A stretch of 64,000 nucleotides of DNA, from assembly GCA_018970945.1 (NCBI GenBank), contig JAGWVJ010000004.1, forward strand, positions 1-64,000. Reading direction: 5' to 3'. Position 1 is the first letter of the stretch; each line of letters starts with the position of its first letter. Of this stretch, positions 9,234-17,391 are shown piece by piece. The position numbers and the translations under genes were made by a program. The notes under the pieces were generated by a model. It saw nothing but the letters and a program-made list of their open reading frames with translations, ran no database searches and was not told the DNA's origin. Source of the stretch: Cyanobacteria bacterium REEB417. GTDB taxonomy: Bacteria; Cyanobacteriota; Cyanobacteriia; PCC-6307; Cyanobiaceae.

Positions 9234-10280
9234 GTGTTCTTCCGTCGGTTCCAGTTCTCCCGCGACATCGGCATCGATCTGGGCACCGCCAACACCCTGA
9301 TGTACGTGTCGGGCAAGGGCATCGTGCTGCAGGAGCCCTCGGTCGTGGCCATCGACATGGAGCGCAACCTGCCGCTGGCGGTTGGCACTGAGGCCAAGAT
9401 GATGCTGGGCCGAACGCCAGGGACGATCCGTGCCGTCAGGCCCCTGCGCGATGGCGTCATCGCCGACTTCGATGCCGCCGAGCAGATGATCAAGACCTTC
9501 ATCCAGAAGGGCAATGACGGCCGCGGCCTGGTGGCCCGCCGCCTGGTGGTGGGTATCCCCAGTGGCGTCACCGGGGTTGAGCGGCGGGCCGTGCGCGAGG
9601 CCGGTCTGGCCGGTGCCCGCGAAGTGCACCTCATCGATGAGCCCGTGGCGGCGGCGATCGGCGCCGGACTGCCGGTCACCGAGCCGGTCGGCACCATGAT
9701 CGTCGACATCGGCGGCGGCACCACCGAGGTGGCCGTGCTCAGCCTGGGCGGCACCGTGATCAGCGAGTCGGTGCGGGTGGCCGGCGACGAGCTGAGCGAC
9801 GCCATTGGCACCTACCTCAAGAAGGTGCACAACCTGGTGGTGGGCGAGCGCACCGCCGAAGACATCAAGATCCGCATCGGCTCGGCCTTCCCCTCCGAGA
9901 GTCACGACGAGACCTCGATGGACGTGCGCGGCCTGCACCTGCTGTCGGGGCTGCCCCGCACGGTCAACATCCGCGCCGGCGACATCCGTGAGGCGATGGC
10001 TGAGCCCCTCAACGTGATCGTTGAAGCGGTCAAGCGCACACTTGAGCGCACCCCGCCCGAGCTGGCGGCCGACATCGTCGATCGCGGCATCATGCTGGCC
10101 GGTGGCGGTGCCCTGGTGAAGGGCATCAGCGACCTGATCAGCCACGAGACCGGCATCCTGGTGCATGTGGCCGAAGAGCCCCTGTTGTGTGTGGTCAAGG
10201 GGTGCGGGTTGGTGCTCGAGGACTACAGCCGCCTGGCCAGGGTGCTCGATACCCCTGACTTCATCCGCCCGGTCGCCTGA
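9234..10280 (+). CDS. mreB: Rod-shape-determining actin homologue MreB
   Basis: A 348-residue bacterial actin that forms membrane-bound filaments directing cell-wall synthesis and rod shape. The actin-fold phosphate loops are visible as DIGIDLGTANTLMYV and MIVDIGGGTTEVAVLS. The adenosine motif is GIMLAGGGALVKGI, and VVGIPSGVTGVERRA is typical of MreB. The start is GTG, giving the N-terminal FFRRFQFSRD. It leads the operon mreB-mreC-mreD-binding protein, with mreC starting 5 bp downstream. Confidence 0.97.
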   Translation: MFFRRFQFSRDIGIDLGTANTLMYVSGKGIVLQEPSVVAIDMERNLPLAVGTEAKMMLGRTPGTIRAVRPLRDGVIADFDAAEQMIKTFIQKGNDGRGLVARRLVVGIPSGVTGVERRAVREAGLAGAREVHLIDEPVAAAIGAGLPVTEPVGTMIVDIGGGTTEVAVLSLGGTVISESVRVAGDELSDAIGTYLKKVHNLVVGERTAEDIKIRIGSAFPSESHDETSMDVRGLHLLSGLPRTVNIRAGDIREAMAEPLNVIVEAVKRTLERTPPELAADIVDRGIMLAGGGALVKGISDLISHETGILVHVAEEPLLCVVKGCGLVLEDYSRLARVLDTPDFIRPVA

Positions 10281-10285
10281 ACCTG

Positions 10286-11023
10286 ATGCAGGCCGGCCGC
10301 GGCTTCCGTCTGTCGCCGCAGCGGCTGCTGCTCTCCGGCTGGCCCTGGATGTCGCTGGCCCTGCTGCTGCTGGCGGTGCGCCTCAGCAAGGGAGCCGGGC
10401 TCAGCGACCTGTATGCCCTGGTCAGCCGGCCCTTCTGGCCAGGCACCGCCCAGGCCGAATGGTTGCGGGCGGCCCAGCGCCTGGACCAGCAGAGCCGGCT
10501 CCAGAGCCTGGAGGCCGACAACCAGCGGTTACGCCGGTTGCTTGGTCTGCAGCAGGCCGCCGGCCCCCTGCTGGCGGCGCCCGTGATCGCGCGCCCCGCC
10601 AGTGGTTGGTGGCAGCAGCTGCTGCTGGGCAGGGGGGCCTGGCAGGGGGTGTCGAGCGGCGCCGTGGTCACCGCTCCCGGCGGCTTGCTCGGTCGGGTGG
10701 TCGCGGTCACCCCCAGCACAGCCACGGTGCAGTTGCTCACCGACCCCGGCAGCCGCATCGGCGTCTGGGTGGCGCGCACCGGCGAGCATGGTCTGCTGCT
10801 GGGGACGGGCACCGCCCGACCCGTGCTGCGTTTCCTCGATAGGGATGCGCGGGTGCGGCCCGGTGACCTGGTGACCACCTCGCCGGCCAGCACCCTGGTG
10901 CCCCCCAGCCTGACCGTGGGGGTGGTCCAGAACCTCGACGAGCAGGCCATGCCAGCCCCCGAAGCCCTGGTGCAGCTCAGCGCCCCGGTGGCGGCAGTCG
11001 ACTGGGTTCAGGTGCGGCGCTGA
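10286..11023 (+). CDS. mreC: Rod-shape-determining protein MreC
   Basis: A 245-residue membrane-anchored periplasmic protein that links MreB to the wall-synthesis complex. It has one N-terminal membrane segment (WPWMSLALLLLAVRL), then a short coiled coil (RLDQQSRLQSLEADNQRLRRLLGL). The beta-rich domain typical of MreC follows (VIARPASGWWQQLLLGRG, GGLLGRVVAVTPSTATVQLLTDPGSRIGVWV). Length is normal for cyanobacteria. Its stop overlaps the mreD start (TGATG). Confidence 0.92.
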   Translation: MQAGRGFRLSPQRLLLSGWPWMSLALLLLAVRLSKGAGLSDLYALVSRPFWPGTAQAEWLRAAQRLDQQSRLQSLEADNQRLRRLLGLQQAAGPLLAAPVIARPASGWWQQLLLGRGAWQGVSSGAVVTAPGGLLGRVVAVTPSTATVQLLTDPGSRIGVWVARTGEHGLLLGTGTARPVLRFLDRDARVRPGDLVTTSPASTLVPPSLTVGVVQNLDEQAMPAPEALVQLSAPVAAVDWVQVRR

Positions 11024-11526
11024 TGGTGATGGTCGACCTCTGGCGCCGCGGTTGGTGTCTGGCCTCGGCGCTGCTGGTGCCGTTGCTCGCCCTGGCCTCG
11101 CCGCGGCTGCTGCAGCTCGATGCCATCGGCCCTGCCTGGGCGGTGCTCTGGCTGTTGCCCTGGGCCCTGGTCGACGGGCCGATCTCCGGCGCCCTGGTGG
11201 GTGCTGGGCTGGCCCTGCTGCTTGATGGCCTGCATCCGGGCCCGGTCAGCGAGCTGCCTGCCCTGGCGGGTCTGGGCTGGTGGTGGGGGCGCCTCGGGCG
11301 CCGCAGTCTGGTGCTCGAGCGCTTTCTGCCCCTGGCCCTGCTGGCGGTGGTCGGCTCCCTGGTGCTGGGTGTTTCCCAGGTGCTGCAGCTGCAGCTGCGC
11401 GGCACGCTGCCCGTCGCGGCGCTGCATGTGCTGTGGGCCCAGGCCCTGCTCACCGGGCTGCTGGCCCCATTGGTCTGTTCGCTGTGGCTGTTGATCTGGC
11501 GGCAACAGCTGCCGGGGGTGCGCTGA
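11023..11526 (+). CDS. mreD: Rod-shape-determining membrane protein MreD
   Basis: A 167-residue, very hydrophobic protein with about five predicted membrane helices, as expected for MreD. MreD has few conserved motifs, so the call rests on size, hydrophobicity and position directly after mreC. The region GPISGALVGAGLALLLDGLHPGPVSELPAL resembles the conserved MreD loop with aspartate. Both ends are coupled by one-base overlaps, to mreC upstream and to the binding-protein gene downstream. Confidence 0.85.
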   Translation: MVMVDLWRRGWCLASALLVPLLALASPRLLQLDAIGPAWAVLWLLPWALVDGPISGALVGAGLALLLDGLHPGPVSELPALAGLGWWWGRLGRRSLVLERFLPLALLAVVGSLVLGVSQVLQLQLRGTLPVAALHVLWAQALLTGLLAPLVCSLWLLIWRQQLPGVR

Positions 11527-12854
11527 TGGAACTGTCGCGCCGGCGTCTGTTGCGGCTGCTGGGCAGTGGTGGGGCGGCTGCGGGGGCGGCGCTGGCGATC
11601 GGGGCCTGCGGCCGGCACCCCGGACCCGGCGGGCAGGGCGGCGCCGAGCGGTCGCTCAGCGTCTGGACCCTGGATCTGGCCCCCCGCTTCAACGGTTACA
11701 TGCAATCGGTGATCGCCAGCTGGGAGGCCCGCAACCCGGGGGTGCGGGTGCGCTGGACCGATGTGCCCTGGGCGTCGGTGGAGCGCAAGCTGCTGGCCGC
11801 GGTGTTTGCCCGCACCGCTCCCGATCTGGTCAACCTCAATCCACCCTTTGCCGCCAACCTGGCCAGCAGGGGGGGCCTGCTCGATCTGGCGCCGGTGTTG
11901 CCCGCCGGTGCGGCCGCCACCTATCTGCCCCCCACCTGGGAGGCCGGCCGCCAGAACGGTGAGCAGTTCGCCCTGCCCTGGTATCTCACCGCCCGCATCA
12001 CCATGGCCAACCAGGCCCTGCTGGAGCGGGCCGGGGTTGCCGCGCCGCCGCGCCGCTGGGACCAGCTGCCCGCCTATGCCGAGGCCGTGCACCGCCGCAC
12101 GGGGCGCTATGCCCTGTTCATGACCGTGGTGCCCGATGACTCGGCCGAGCTGCTCGAAACCCTGGTGCAGCAGGGGGTGCAGCTGCTCGATGGCGACCGC
12201 CGCGCCGCTTTTGACAGCGAGGCGGGTCGGCAGGCCTTCGCCTTCTGGAGTGGGCTTTACCGCCGTGGGCTGCTGCCGCGCGAGGTGGTGAGCCAGGGCT
12301 ACCGACGGGCGATCGAGCTCTTTCAGAGCGGCGATCTGGCCCAGGTGGCCACCGGGCCCGACTTCCTGCGCAACCTGCAGACCAATGCCCCCGGCATCGC
12401 GGCACGAACCGTTCCCTATGCCCCGATCACCGGGGCCACCGGCGACGCCAACGTGGCCGTGATGAACCTGGTGGTGCCGCGTCAGAGCACCATGGCCGCC
12501 GAGGCGGTCAGTTTTGCGCTCCATCTCAGCGATGCCACCAACCAGCTGGCCTTCGCCGAGCAGGCCAGGGTGCTGCCCTCGGCGGTGGCGGCCCTTGAGC
12601 AGCTGCAACGGCAGCTCGGCACGTCCCAGCCTGCTGACCAGGCCGAGCGGCTCGTGCAGCGGGCCCGCCTGCTGTCGGCCCAGGCTCTCGAGGCCTCGCG
12701 GGTGCTGGTGCCGGCGATTCCGGGGATCAAACGGCTGCAGGCGATCGTTTACACCCAGCTGCAGCGCGCCATGTTGGGAGAGTTGGGCAGCGACCGGGCC
12801 CTGGCCGAGGCCGCGTTGCAATGGAATCGCTATGCGGAGGCCCGCTGGCCCTGA
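11526..12854 (+). CDS. Family 1 extracellular solute (sugar)-binding lipoprotein
   Basis: A 442-residue protein of the SBP_bac_1 type. The start MELSRRRLLRLLG gives a twin-arginine-like signal that ends at a lipobox (AIGAC), so it is probably a lipoprotein in the periplasm. The mature part has the clamshell features of sugar ABC-transporter binding proteins (LPWYLTARITMANQALLERAGV, RWDQLPAYAEAV, FQSGDLAQVATGP). No permease or ATPase lies nearby. The ATG overlaps the mreD stop by one base, so it is translated with the mre operon. The longer track ORF is an out-of-context extension through mreD. The ligand is unknown. Confidence 0.82.
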   Translation: MELSRRRLLRLLGSGGAAAGAALAIGACGRHPGPGGQGGAERSLSVWTLDLAPRFNGYMQSVIASWEARNPGVRVRWTDVPWASVERKLLAAVFARTAPDLVNLNPPFAANLASRGGLLDLAPVLPAGAAATYLPPTWEAGRQNGEQFALPWYLTARITMANQALLERAGVAAPPRRWDQLPAYAEAVHRRTGRYALFMTVVPDDSAELLETLVQQGVQLLDGDRRAAFDSEAGRQAFAFWSGLYRRGLLPREVVSQGYRRAIELFQSGDLAQVATGPDFLRNLQTNAPGIAARTVPYAPITGATGDANVAVMNLVVPRQSTMAAEAVSFALHLSDATNQLAFAEQARVLPSAVAALEQLQRQLGTSQPADQAERLVQRARLLSAQALEASRVLVPAIPGIKRLQAIVYTQLQRAMLGELGSDRALAEAALQWNRYAEARWP

Positions 12855-13011
12855 GCTGCCGAGGCCGCGCTGCAGCGTTGACGCCTCACCGCCGCCGTGC
12901 TTCCTGTAGAAAATCTTAAAAAGCGCCAGATCCCTTCCCCAGGGGTCGTTTTGGAGATGACCTCCAGGCCTGTCAGCAGGTAGGGTTGCGTTTCTTCATG
13001 AAGCCCGCCCC

Positions 13012-13827
13012 ATGCCTTCTGAGGACATGTCTCAGCAGCTGGGCGGCGCACAGGAGACATTTCGCGGCTCGTCTCCAGACGAACCCAGGGCCACCATTCT
13101 GGTGGTCGACGACGAGGCCGCGGTGCGCCGCGTTCTGGTCATGCGCCTGCAGCTCGCCGGCTACCGGGTGATCTGCGCCGAGGATGGCGAGGAGGCCCTC
13201 ACCCTGTTTCACCACGAGCAGCCCGACCTGGTGGTGCTCGACGTGATGCTGCCCAAGCTCGACGGCTTCGCGGTGTGCCGCCGCCTGCGGGCCGAGTCGT
13301 GCGTGCCGATCATTTTTCTCTCGGCCCTGGATGCCATCGCCGAGCGGGTGTCGGGTCTCGACCTGGGGGCCGACGATTACCTGCCCAAGCCCTTTTCGCC
13401 CAAGGAGCTCGAGGCCCGCATCGCCACGATCCTGCGCCGGGTGGGTCGGGGCTCGGCCGGCAGTGAACCGCGCGAGCAGGCCAGCGGCAGCGGTGTGTTG
13501 CGCATCGGTGGGCTGGTGGTTGACAGCAACCGCCGTCAGGTCACCCGTGACGGTGAACGCATCGCCCTCACCTACACCGAGTTCAGCCTGCTGGAGTTGC
13601 TGTTCAAGGAGCCCGGCCGGGTGGTGCCCCGGGCCGAGATCCTTGAGCAGCTCTGGGGTTATCCGCCCCGGCGGGCCGCCGACCTGCGGGTGGTCGATGT
13701 CTACGTGGCTCGCCTGCGGGGCAAGCTCGAGCCCGATCCGCGCAATCCGGAGCTGATTCTCACGGTGCGTGGCACCGGCTATGCCTCCCAGCGGATGCGC
13801 GAGGCCGCCATGGCGGCTGCCGGCTGA
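13012..13827 (+). CDS. OmpR-family response regulator, RpaB/Ycf27-like
   Basis: A 271-residue two-component regulator. After a variable 26-residue N-terminus comes a receiver domain with the acidic pair VVDDE, phosphoacceptor aspartate in LVVLDVMLPKLDG, the switch Ser in IIFLSALD and lysine in LPKPFSPKELEARI. A winged-helix DNA-binding domain follows (YTEFSLLELLFKEPGRVVPRAEILEQLWG, VVDVYVARLRGKLEPDPRNPELILTVRGTGY). The wording of both domains is closer to RpaB (Ycf27) than to RpaA. The genus may keep a separate true rpaB elsewhere, so no symbol is given. It lies 157 bp after the binding-protein gene, with its own upstream region; no sensor kinase is nearby. Confidence 0.85.
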   Translation: MPSEDMSQQLGGAQETFRGSSPDEPRATILVVDDEAAVRRVLVMRLQLAGYRVICAEDGEEALTLFHHEQPDLVVLDVMLPKLDGFAVCRRLRAESCVPIIFLSALDAIAERVSGLDLGADDYLPKPFSPKELEARIATILRRVGRGSAGSEPREQASGSGVLRIGGLVVDSNRRQVTRDGERIALTYTEFSLLELLFKEPGRVVPRAEILEQLWGYPPRRAADLRVVDVYVARLRGKLEPDPRNPELILTVRGTGYASQRMREAAMAAAG

Positions 13828-13869
13828 GCGCTCCTGCAGGATGGTCGCAGCTGAAATGCTGCACGAACT

Positions 13870-15378
13870 TTGTCGGATCTGCGCGAGACCCGTCTCGAGA
13901 AAGCTGAGGCCCTGCGGGCCATCGGCCAGGGCCCCTACGCCCTGGGTTTTGAGCCCAGCCATCGCACCGCCGCCCTGCAGGCCGACCATGCCGATCTGGC
14001 CAACGGTGCCGAGCGCGCGATCGAGGTCGCCGTGGCCGGCCGGGTGATGACCCGGCGGGTGATGGGCAAACTCGCCTTCTTCACCCTGGTGGATGAAAGC
14101 GGGCCGATTCAGCTTTATCTCGAGAAGGCCACACTCGATGCCGCCGCGCCCGAGTCGTTTGCCCATCTCACCAGCCTGGTCGATGCCGGCGACCTGATCG
14201 GGGCCATGGGCACCCTGCGCCGCACCGACCGTGGCGAGCTCTCGGTCAAGGTGACCGGCTGGCAGATGCTCAGCAAGAGCCTGCAGCCCCTGCCCGACAA
14301 GTGGCATGGCCTGGCCGATGTCGAGAAGCGCTACCGCCAGCGTTACCTCGATCTGATTGTGTCGCCCCAGACCCGCGAGACCTTCAGGCGCCGGGCCCTG
14401 GCGGTGGGCGCCATGCGCCGCTGGCTCGATGAACGCGGTTTCCTGGAGATCGAGACGCCCGTGCTGCAAAGCGTCCCAGGGGGTGCCGATGCGCGGCCGT
14501 TCGAGACCCACCACAACGCCCTCGATCTGTCCCTGACCCTGCGCATCGCCACCGAGCTGCATCTCAAGCGCCTCGTGGTGGGGGGCTTTGAACGGGTCTA
14601 CGAACTGGGCCGTATCTTCCGCAACGAGGGGGTCAGCACCCGCCACAACCCTGAGTTCACCTCGATCGAGATCTACCAGGCCTACACCGATTACCTCGGC
14701 ATGCTCGCGCTGACCGAGCAGCTGATCGCCCAGGTGTGCCAGCAGGTCTGTGGTGGCACCCGGATCAGCTACCAGGGAACCGAGATCGACCTGACCCCGC
14801 CCTGGCGCCGGGCCACCATGCATGAGCTGGTGGAGCAGGCCAGCGGACTCGATTTCACGGCCTTCAGCAGCCGCGATCAGGCCGCCGCTGCCATGCAGGC
14901 TAAGGGGCTCGCGGTGCCTGAGCTGGCCGATTCGGTCGGTCGGCTGCTGGTGGAGGCGTTCGAGCAGACGGTGGAGACTGACCTCATCCAGCCCACCTTC
15001 GTGCTCGATTACCCGGTCGAGAACTCGCCGCTGGCCCGCGCCCACCGCAGCAAACCCGGCCTGGTGGAGCGCTTTGAGCTGTTCATCGCCGGCCGCGAGA
15101 CGGCCAATGCCTTCAGTGAACTCACCGACCCGCTCGACCAGCGGCAGCGGCTCGAGGCCCAGCAGGCCCGCAAGGCCGCCGGTGACGATGAGGCCCAGAG
15201 CGTCGATGAGGATTTCATCCATGCCCTCGAGGTGGGACTGCCCCCCACCGGGGGTCTGGGCATCGGCATCGACCGCCTGGTGATGCTGCTGACCGACAGC
15301 GCCTCGATCAGGGATGTGATCGCTTTTCCGTTGCTGCGGCCCGAAGCGCCTGCCAGAAGCGGCGAACCGGCGCAGTGA
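13870..15378 (+). CDS. lysS: Lysyl-tRNA synthetase, class II
   Basis: A 502-residue cytoplasmic enzyme that charges tRNA-Lys. The N-terminal OB-fold anticodon-binding domain spans about residues 50-160 ([24 protein letters not shown]). The class II core has motif 2 ([23 protein letters not shown]) and motif 3 ([13 protein letters not shown]). The TTG start at 13870 gives a normal N-terminus ([24 protein letters not shown]). It follows the response regulator gene by 42 bp. Confidence 0.96.
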   Translation: MSDLRETRLEKAEALRAIGQGPYALGFEPSHRTAALQADHADLANGAERAIEVAVAGRVMTRRVMGKLAFFTLVDESGPIQLYLEKATLDAAAPESFAHLTSLVDAGDLIGAMGTLRRTDRGELSVKVTGWQMLSKSLQPLPDKWHGLADVEKRYRQRYLDLIVSPQTRETFRRRALAVGAMRRWLDERGFLEIETPVLQSVPGGADARPFETHHNALDLSLTLRIATELHLKRLVVGGFERVYELGRIFRNEGVSTRHNPEFTSIEIYQAYTDYLGMLALTEQLIAQVCQQVCGGTRISYQGTEIDLTPPWRRATMHELVEQASGLDFTAFSSRDQAAAAMQAKGLAVPELADSVGRLLVEAFEQTVETDLIQPTFVLDYPVENSPLARAHRSKPGLVERFELFIAGRETANAFSELTDPLDQRQRLEAQQARKAAGDDEAQSVDEDFIHALEVGLPPTGGLGIGIDRLVMLLTDSASIRDVIAFPLLRPEAPARSGEPAQ

Positions 15379-15427
15379 GATAATCAATCCATCAGGCTAT
15401 GCCCCCCCTCTGGGGTTCTTCGGTTTC

Positions 15428-15691
15428 ATGAGTGGCGAGCGCGTTGGATTTCGCTTCAAGCACGCCGATGCGGTGGTGAAGCGCAACCCCCAGGGCCGTT
15501 CGCGCCGGGGCTGGGTGATGGAGCCGGTTGAGCAGACCACCAGCCGCGGCACCAAGATGCCCGCCTATCGCATCCGCTGGCGCGACAGCGAGCGTCCCGA
15601 GATCGTGCTGCAGCACATGCTGATCGCCGATCCCGACCCAACCCCGCCGCCCGAAGGCGTGAGCCTGGTGCCGCCAGCGCCCAAGGGCTGA
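15428..15691 (+). CDS. Small conserved-looking protein of unknown function
   Basis: An 87-residue basic protein beginning MSGERVGFRFKHADAVVKRNPQGRSRRGWVMEPVEQ. It looks like a single small beta-barrel (alternating strands VGFRF, RGWVMEPV, AYRIRW, EIVLQHMLI) with a proline-rich tail (DPDPTPPPEGV). No cysteines or catalytic motif are seen and no function is assigned. It lies 49 bp after lysS on the same strand and ends 7 bp from the end of the ergothioneine operon on the other strand. Codon use matches its neighbours, which supports a real gene. Confidence 0.6.
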   Translation: MSGERVGFRFKHADAVVKRNPQGRSRRGWVMEPVEQTTSRGTKMPAYRIRWRDSERPEIVLQHMLIADPDPTPPPEGVSLVPPAPKG

Positions 15692-15698
15692 CTGCGCC

Positions 15699-16172
15699 TC
15701 ACCCCTGCTGTCGGCGCCTGAGCCGCTCCAGGTCCTGCTCGGCCTCGAACGCCGCCCATTCGGATTCAAGGTCGCGGCCTCCGGGTTTTCGGGTGCTGCC
15801 CAGCTGCTCAAGCTCGGCTTCAACCCGGGCAAAGCGGGCCCCCAGCTCGGCCAGCTGTTGCCAGCGTTGGCGCCCCTGCAGCATCAGCTGCGCCACATGG
15901 GCTTCGGCCCGGGAGGCCAGCGATGTGGCCCCGGCTTCGCGGGCCTTGGTGCTGCGCTGTTGCCACTGGCGGATCTCGCCCGCGAGCTCCAGCAGGGCCT
16001 GGCGTTGCTGCTGGGCCTGCTGCTGCAGCTGCAGCCGTGTGCGGCCCAGCTGCTCCTGGCGCTCCTGGGCCTCCTGTTGCTCGAGCCGGGTCTGCTGGGC
16101 CGGGTTGGCCTGAAGAAAGGCCTCCAGCTGCTGGTTGAGCCTGGCTTCGAGATCGTCGAACCAGCTGCCCAT
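15699..16172 (-). CDS. Hercynine-associated coiled-coil protein (TIGR04376-like)
   Basis: A 157-residue, Gln/Glu/Arg-rich, almost wholly helical protein (RLNQQLEAFLQANPAQQTRLEQQEAQERQEQ). A coiled coil is predicted across most of its length, with an acidic end (DLESEWAAFEAEQDLERLRRRQQ). The start MGSWFDDLEARL overlaps the stop of the preceding small gene (TGATG). The family is known from cyanobacterial ergothioneine loci; its biochemical role is not established. Last gene of the egtB-egtD operon. The identification comes from recall of the family plus position. Confidence 0.7.
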   Translation of the reverse strand: MGSWFDDLEARLNQQLEAFLQANPAQQTRLEQQEAQERQEQLGRTRLQLQQQAQQQRQALLELAGEIRQWQQRSTKAREAGATSLASRAEAHVAQLMLQGRQRWQQLAELGARFARVEAELEQLGSTRKPGGRDLESEWAAFEAEQDLERLRRRQQG

Positions 16173-16402
16173 CAGGGGTTTTCGGGTGCCCGGGTGATCA
16201 GGGGAGCCTCGATCTCCTCGCTGAGCGGGGTGATCGCCGCCTCGCGGGAGCGCAGCAGCAGTTGCGTGAGCCGGGCGATTGCCCCCTCGCCCAGGTCCTG
16301 CGTGCTGATCCGATCGAAGGCCCGGCGGTACAGCTCCTCGAGCTCGGCGATCAGCGATTCGCGGGTCTGCCGCATGGCGGCGCGTTGCTCGTCGCGGCTC
16401 AT
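16172..16402 (-). CDS. Hercynine metabolism small protein
   Basis: A 76-residue helical protein (MSRDEQRAAMRQTRESLIAELEELYRRAFDRISTQ) that matches the small protein annotated beside egtD in cyanobacteria. There is no catalytic motif. Its ATG overlaps the egtD stop (ATGA) and its own stop overlaps the next gene's start, so all four genes are translationally coupled. Function unknown; a role in assembling or regulating the EgtB/EgtD enzymes is only a guess. Confidence 0.7.
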   Translation of the reverse strand: MSRDEQRAAMRQTRESLIAELEELYRRAFDRISTQDLGEGAIARLTQLLLRSREAAITPLSEEIEAPLITRAPENP

Positions 16403-17391
16403 GGCTGGTGTGCTGAAGGGGTTGGGTGTGAGTCTGCCTGGGCCAGCAGGTGCAGGCTCAGGTCGCCCTCCGGATCGCTCCAGCTGTGCGCGAGCCGCCA
16501 GCCCGAGGCCGCGGCCAGGGCGGCAAAGGCCGTCGGGCTGTATTTGACGCTGTATTCGGTGATCAGTGCTTCACCGGCGCCGAAGTGCCAGCTGCGCCCC
16601 GCCAGCGTGACCAGCTGGTCACGCTGGCTCACCAGGGCCATGGCGATGCGGCTGTTCTTCGCTTGCCAGTGGGCCTCGTAGCGAAAGGCCGCGGGGTCGA
16701 AGTCGCCCTGCAGGTCCTGGTTGAGCCGCACCAGCAGGTTGCGGGCAAAGGCAGCCGAGATGCCGGCGGCGTCGTTGTAGGCCGCCTCGAGCCGCGCCGT
16801 CGGTTTGGGCTGGTCGATGCCGATCAGCAGCTGGGAGCCCGGCCCCAGCAGCCTGGCCATCTGGGCCAGCAACGCCGTGGCTTCCTCCGGGGTGAAGTTG
16901 CCCAGGGAGCTGCCGGGATAGAAGCCCAGCCTGGGTTCCTGCCGCAGCAGGGGGTCGTGCGGCAGGGCCGGCAGGTTGCTGTAGTCGCAGCAGACCCCCA
17001 GCACCGGCACCTGGGGGTGCTCCTGCTGCAGCACCGCGCAGGCCTGGCGCAGGGCTGTGGCGCTGATGTCGAGCGCGGCGTAGGCCCCCGGCCTGAGGGC
17101 CTCCAGCAATGGACCCACCTTGCGGGCGTTGCCCGCACCAAACTCGACCACCACGGCGGGGCTGTGGCCCACTGCGGCGGCCATGGCGGCGGCCTGCTGC
17201 TCCAGCAGCGCCATTTCGCTGCGGGTGAGGCTGTATTCGGGCTGTTGGCAGATCAGCTCGAACAGGCGTGATCCCTCGCTGTCGTAGAGCAGCCAGGCCG
17301 GCAGCTGCCGCGGCCGGCGCGCCAGGCCCTGGCAGACCACGGCCTCCAGGTCGGCAGGGGCAGGATGCAGATCGAGAACGCGGGTGCTCAA
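16399..17391 (-). CDS. egtD: L-histidine N-alpha-methyltransferase EgtD
   Basis: A 330-residue SAM-dependent enzyme that trimethylates histidine to hercynine, the first step of ergothioneine synthesis. Motifs are LLYDSEGSRLFELICQQPEYSLTRSE, the SAM loop VVEFGAGNARKV, LGFYPGSSLGNFTPEEA and the histidine-binding region (LIGIDQPK, AYNDAAGISAAFARNLL). The start is TTG at 17391, overlapping the egtB stop (TTGA). The longer track ORF runs antisense-like into egtB and is rejected. Second gene of the operon. Confidence 0.92.
   Translation of the reverse strand: MSTRVLDLHPAPADLEAVVCQGLARRPRQLPAWLLYDSEGSRLFELICQQPEYSLTRSEMALLEQQAAAMAAAVGHSPAVVVEFGAGNARKVGPLLEALRPGAYAALDISATALRQACAVLQQEHPQVPVLGVCCDYSNLPALPHDPLLRQEPRLGFYPGSSLGNFTPEEATALLAQMARLLGPGSQLLIGIDQPKPTARLEAAYNDAAGISAAFARNLLVRLNQDLQGDFDPAAFRYEAHWQAKNSRIAMALVSQRDQLVTLAGRSWHFGAGEALITEYSVKYSPTAFAALAAASGWRLAHSWSDPEGDLSLHLLAQADSHPTPSAHQP

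Noticed and set aside
13012-13827. Naming the regulator rpaA or rpaB outright
   Set aside because: Motifs favour the RpaB type, but the neighbourhood differs from the usual rpaB locus and a paralogue could exist; symbol left blank.
12973-15387. 804-codon minus-strand ORF
   Set aside because: Antisense to the response regulator gene and lysS; low-complexity shadow composition and no start context.
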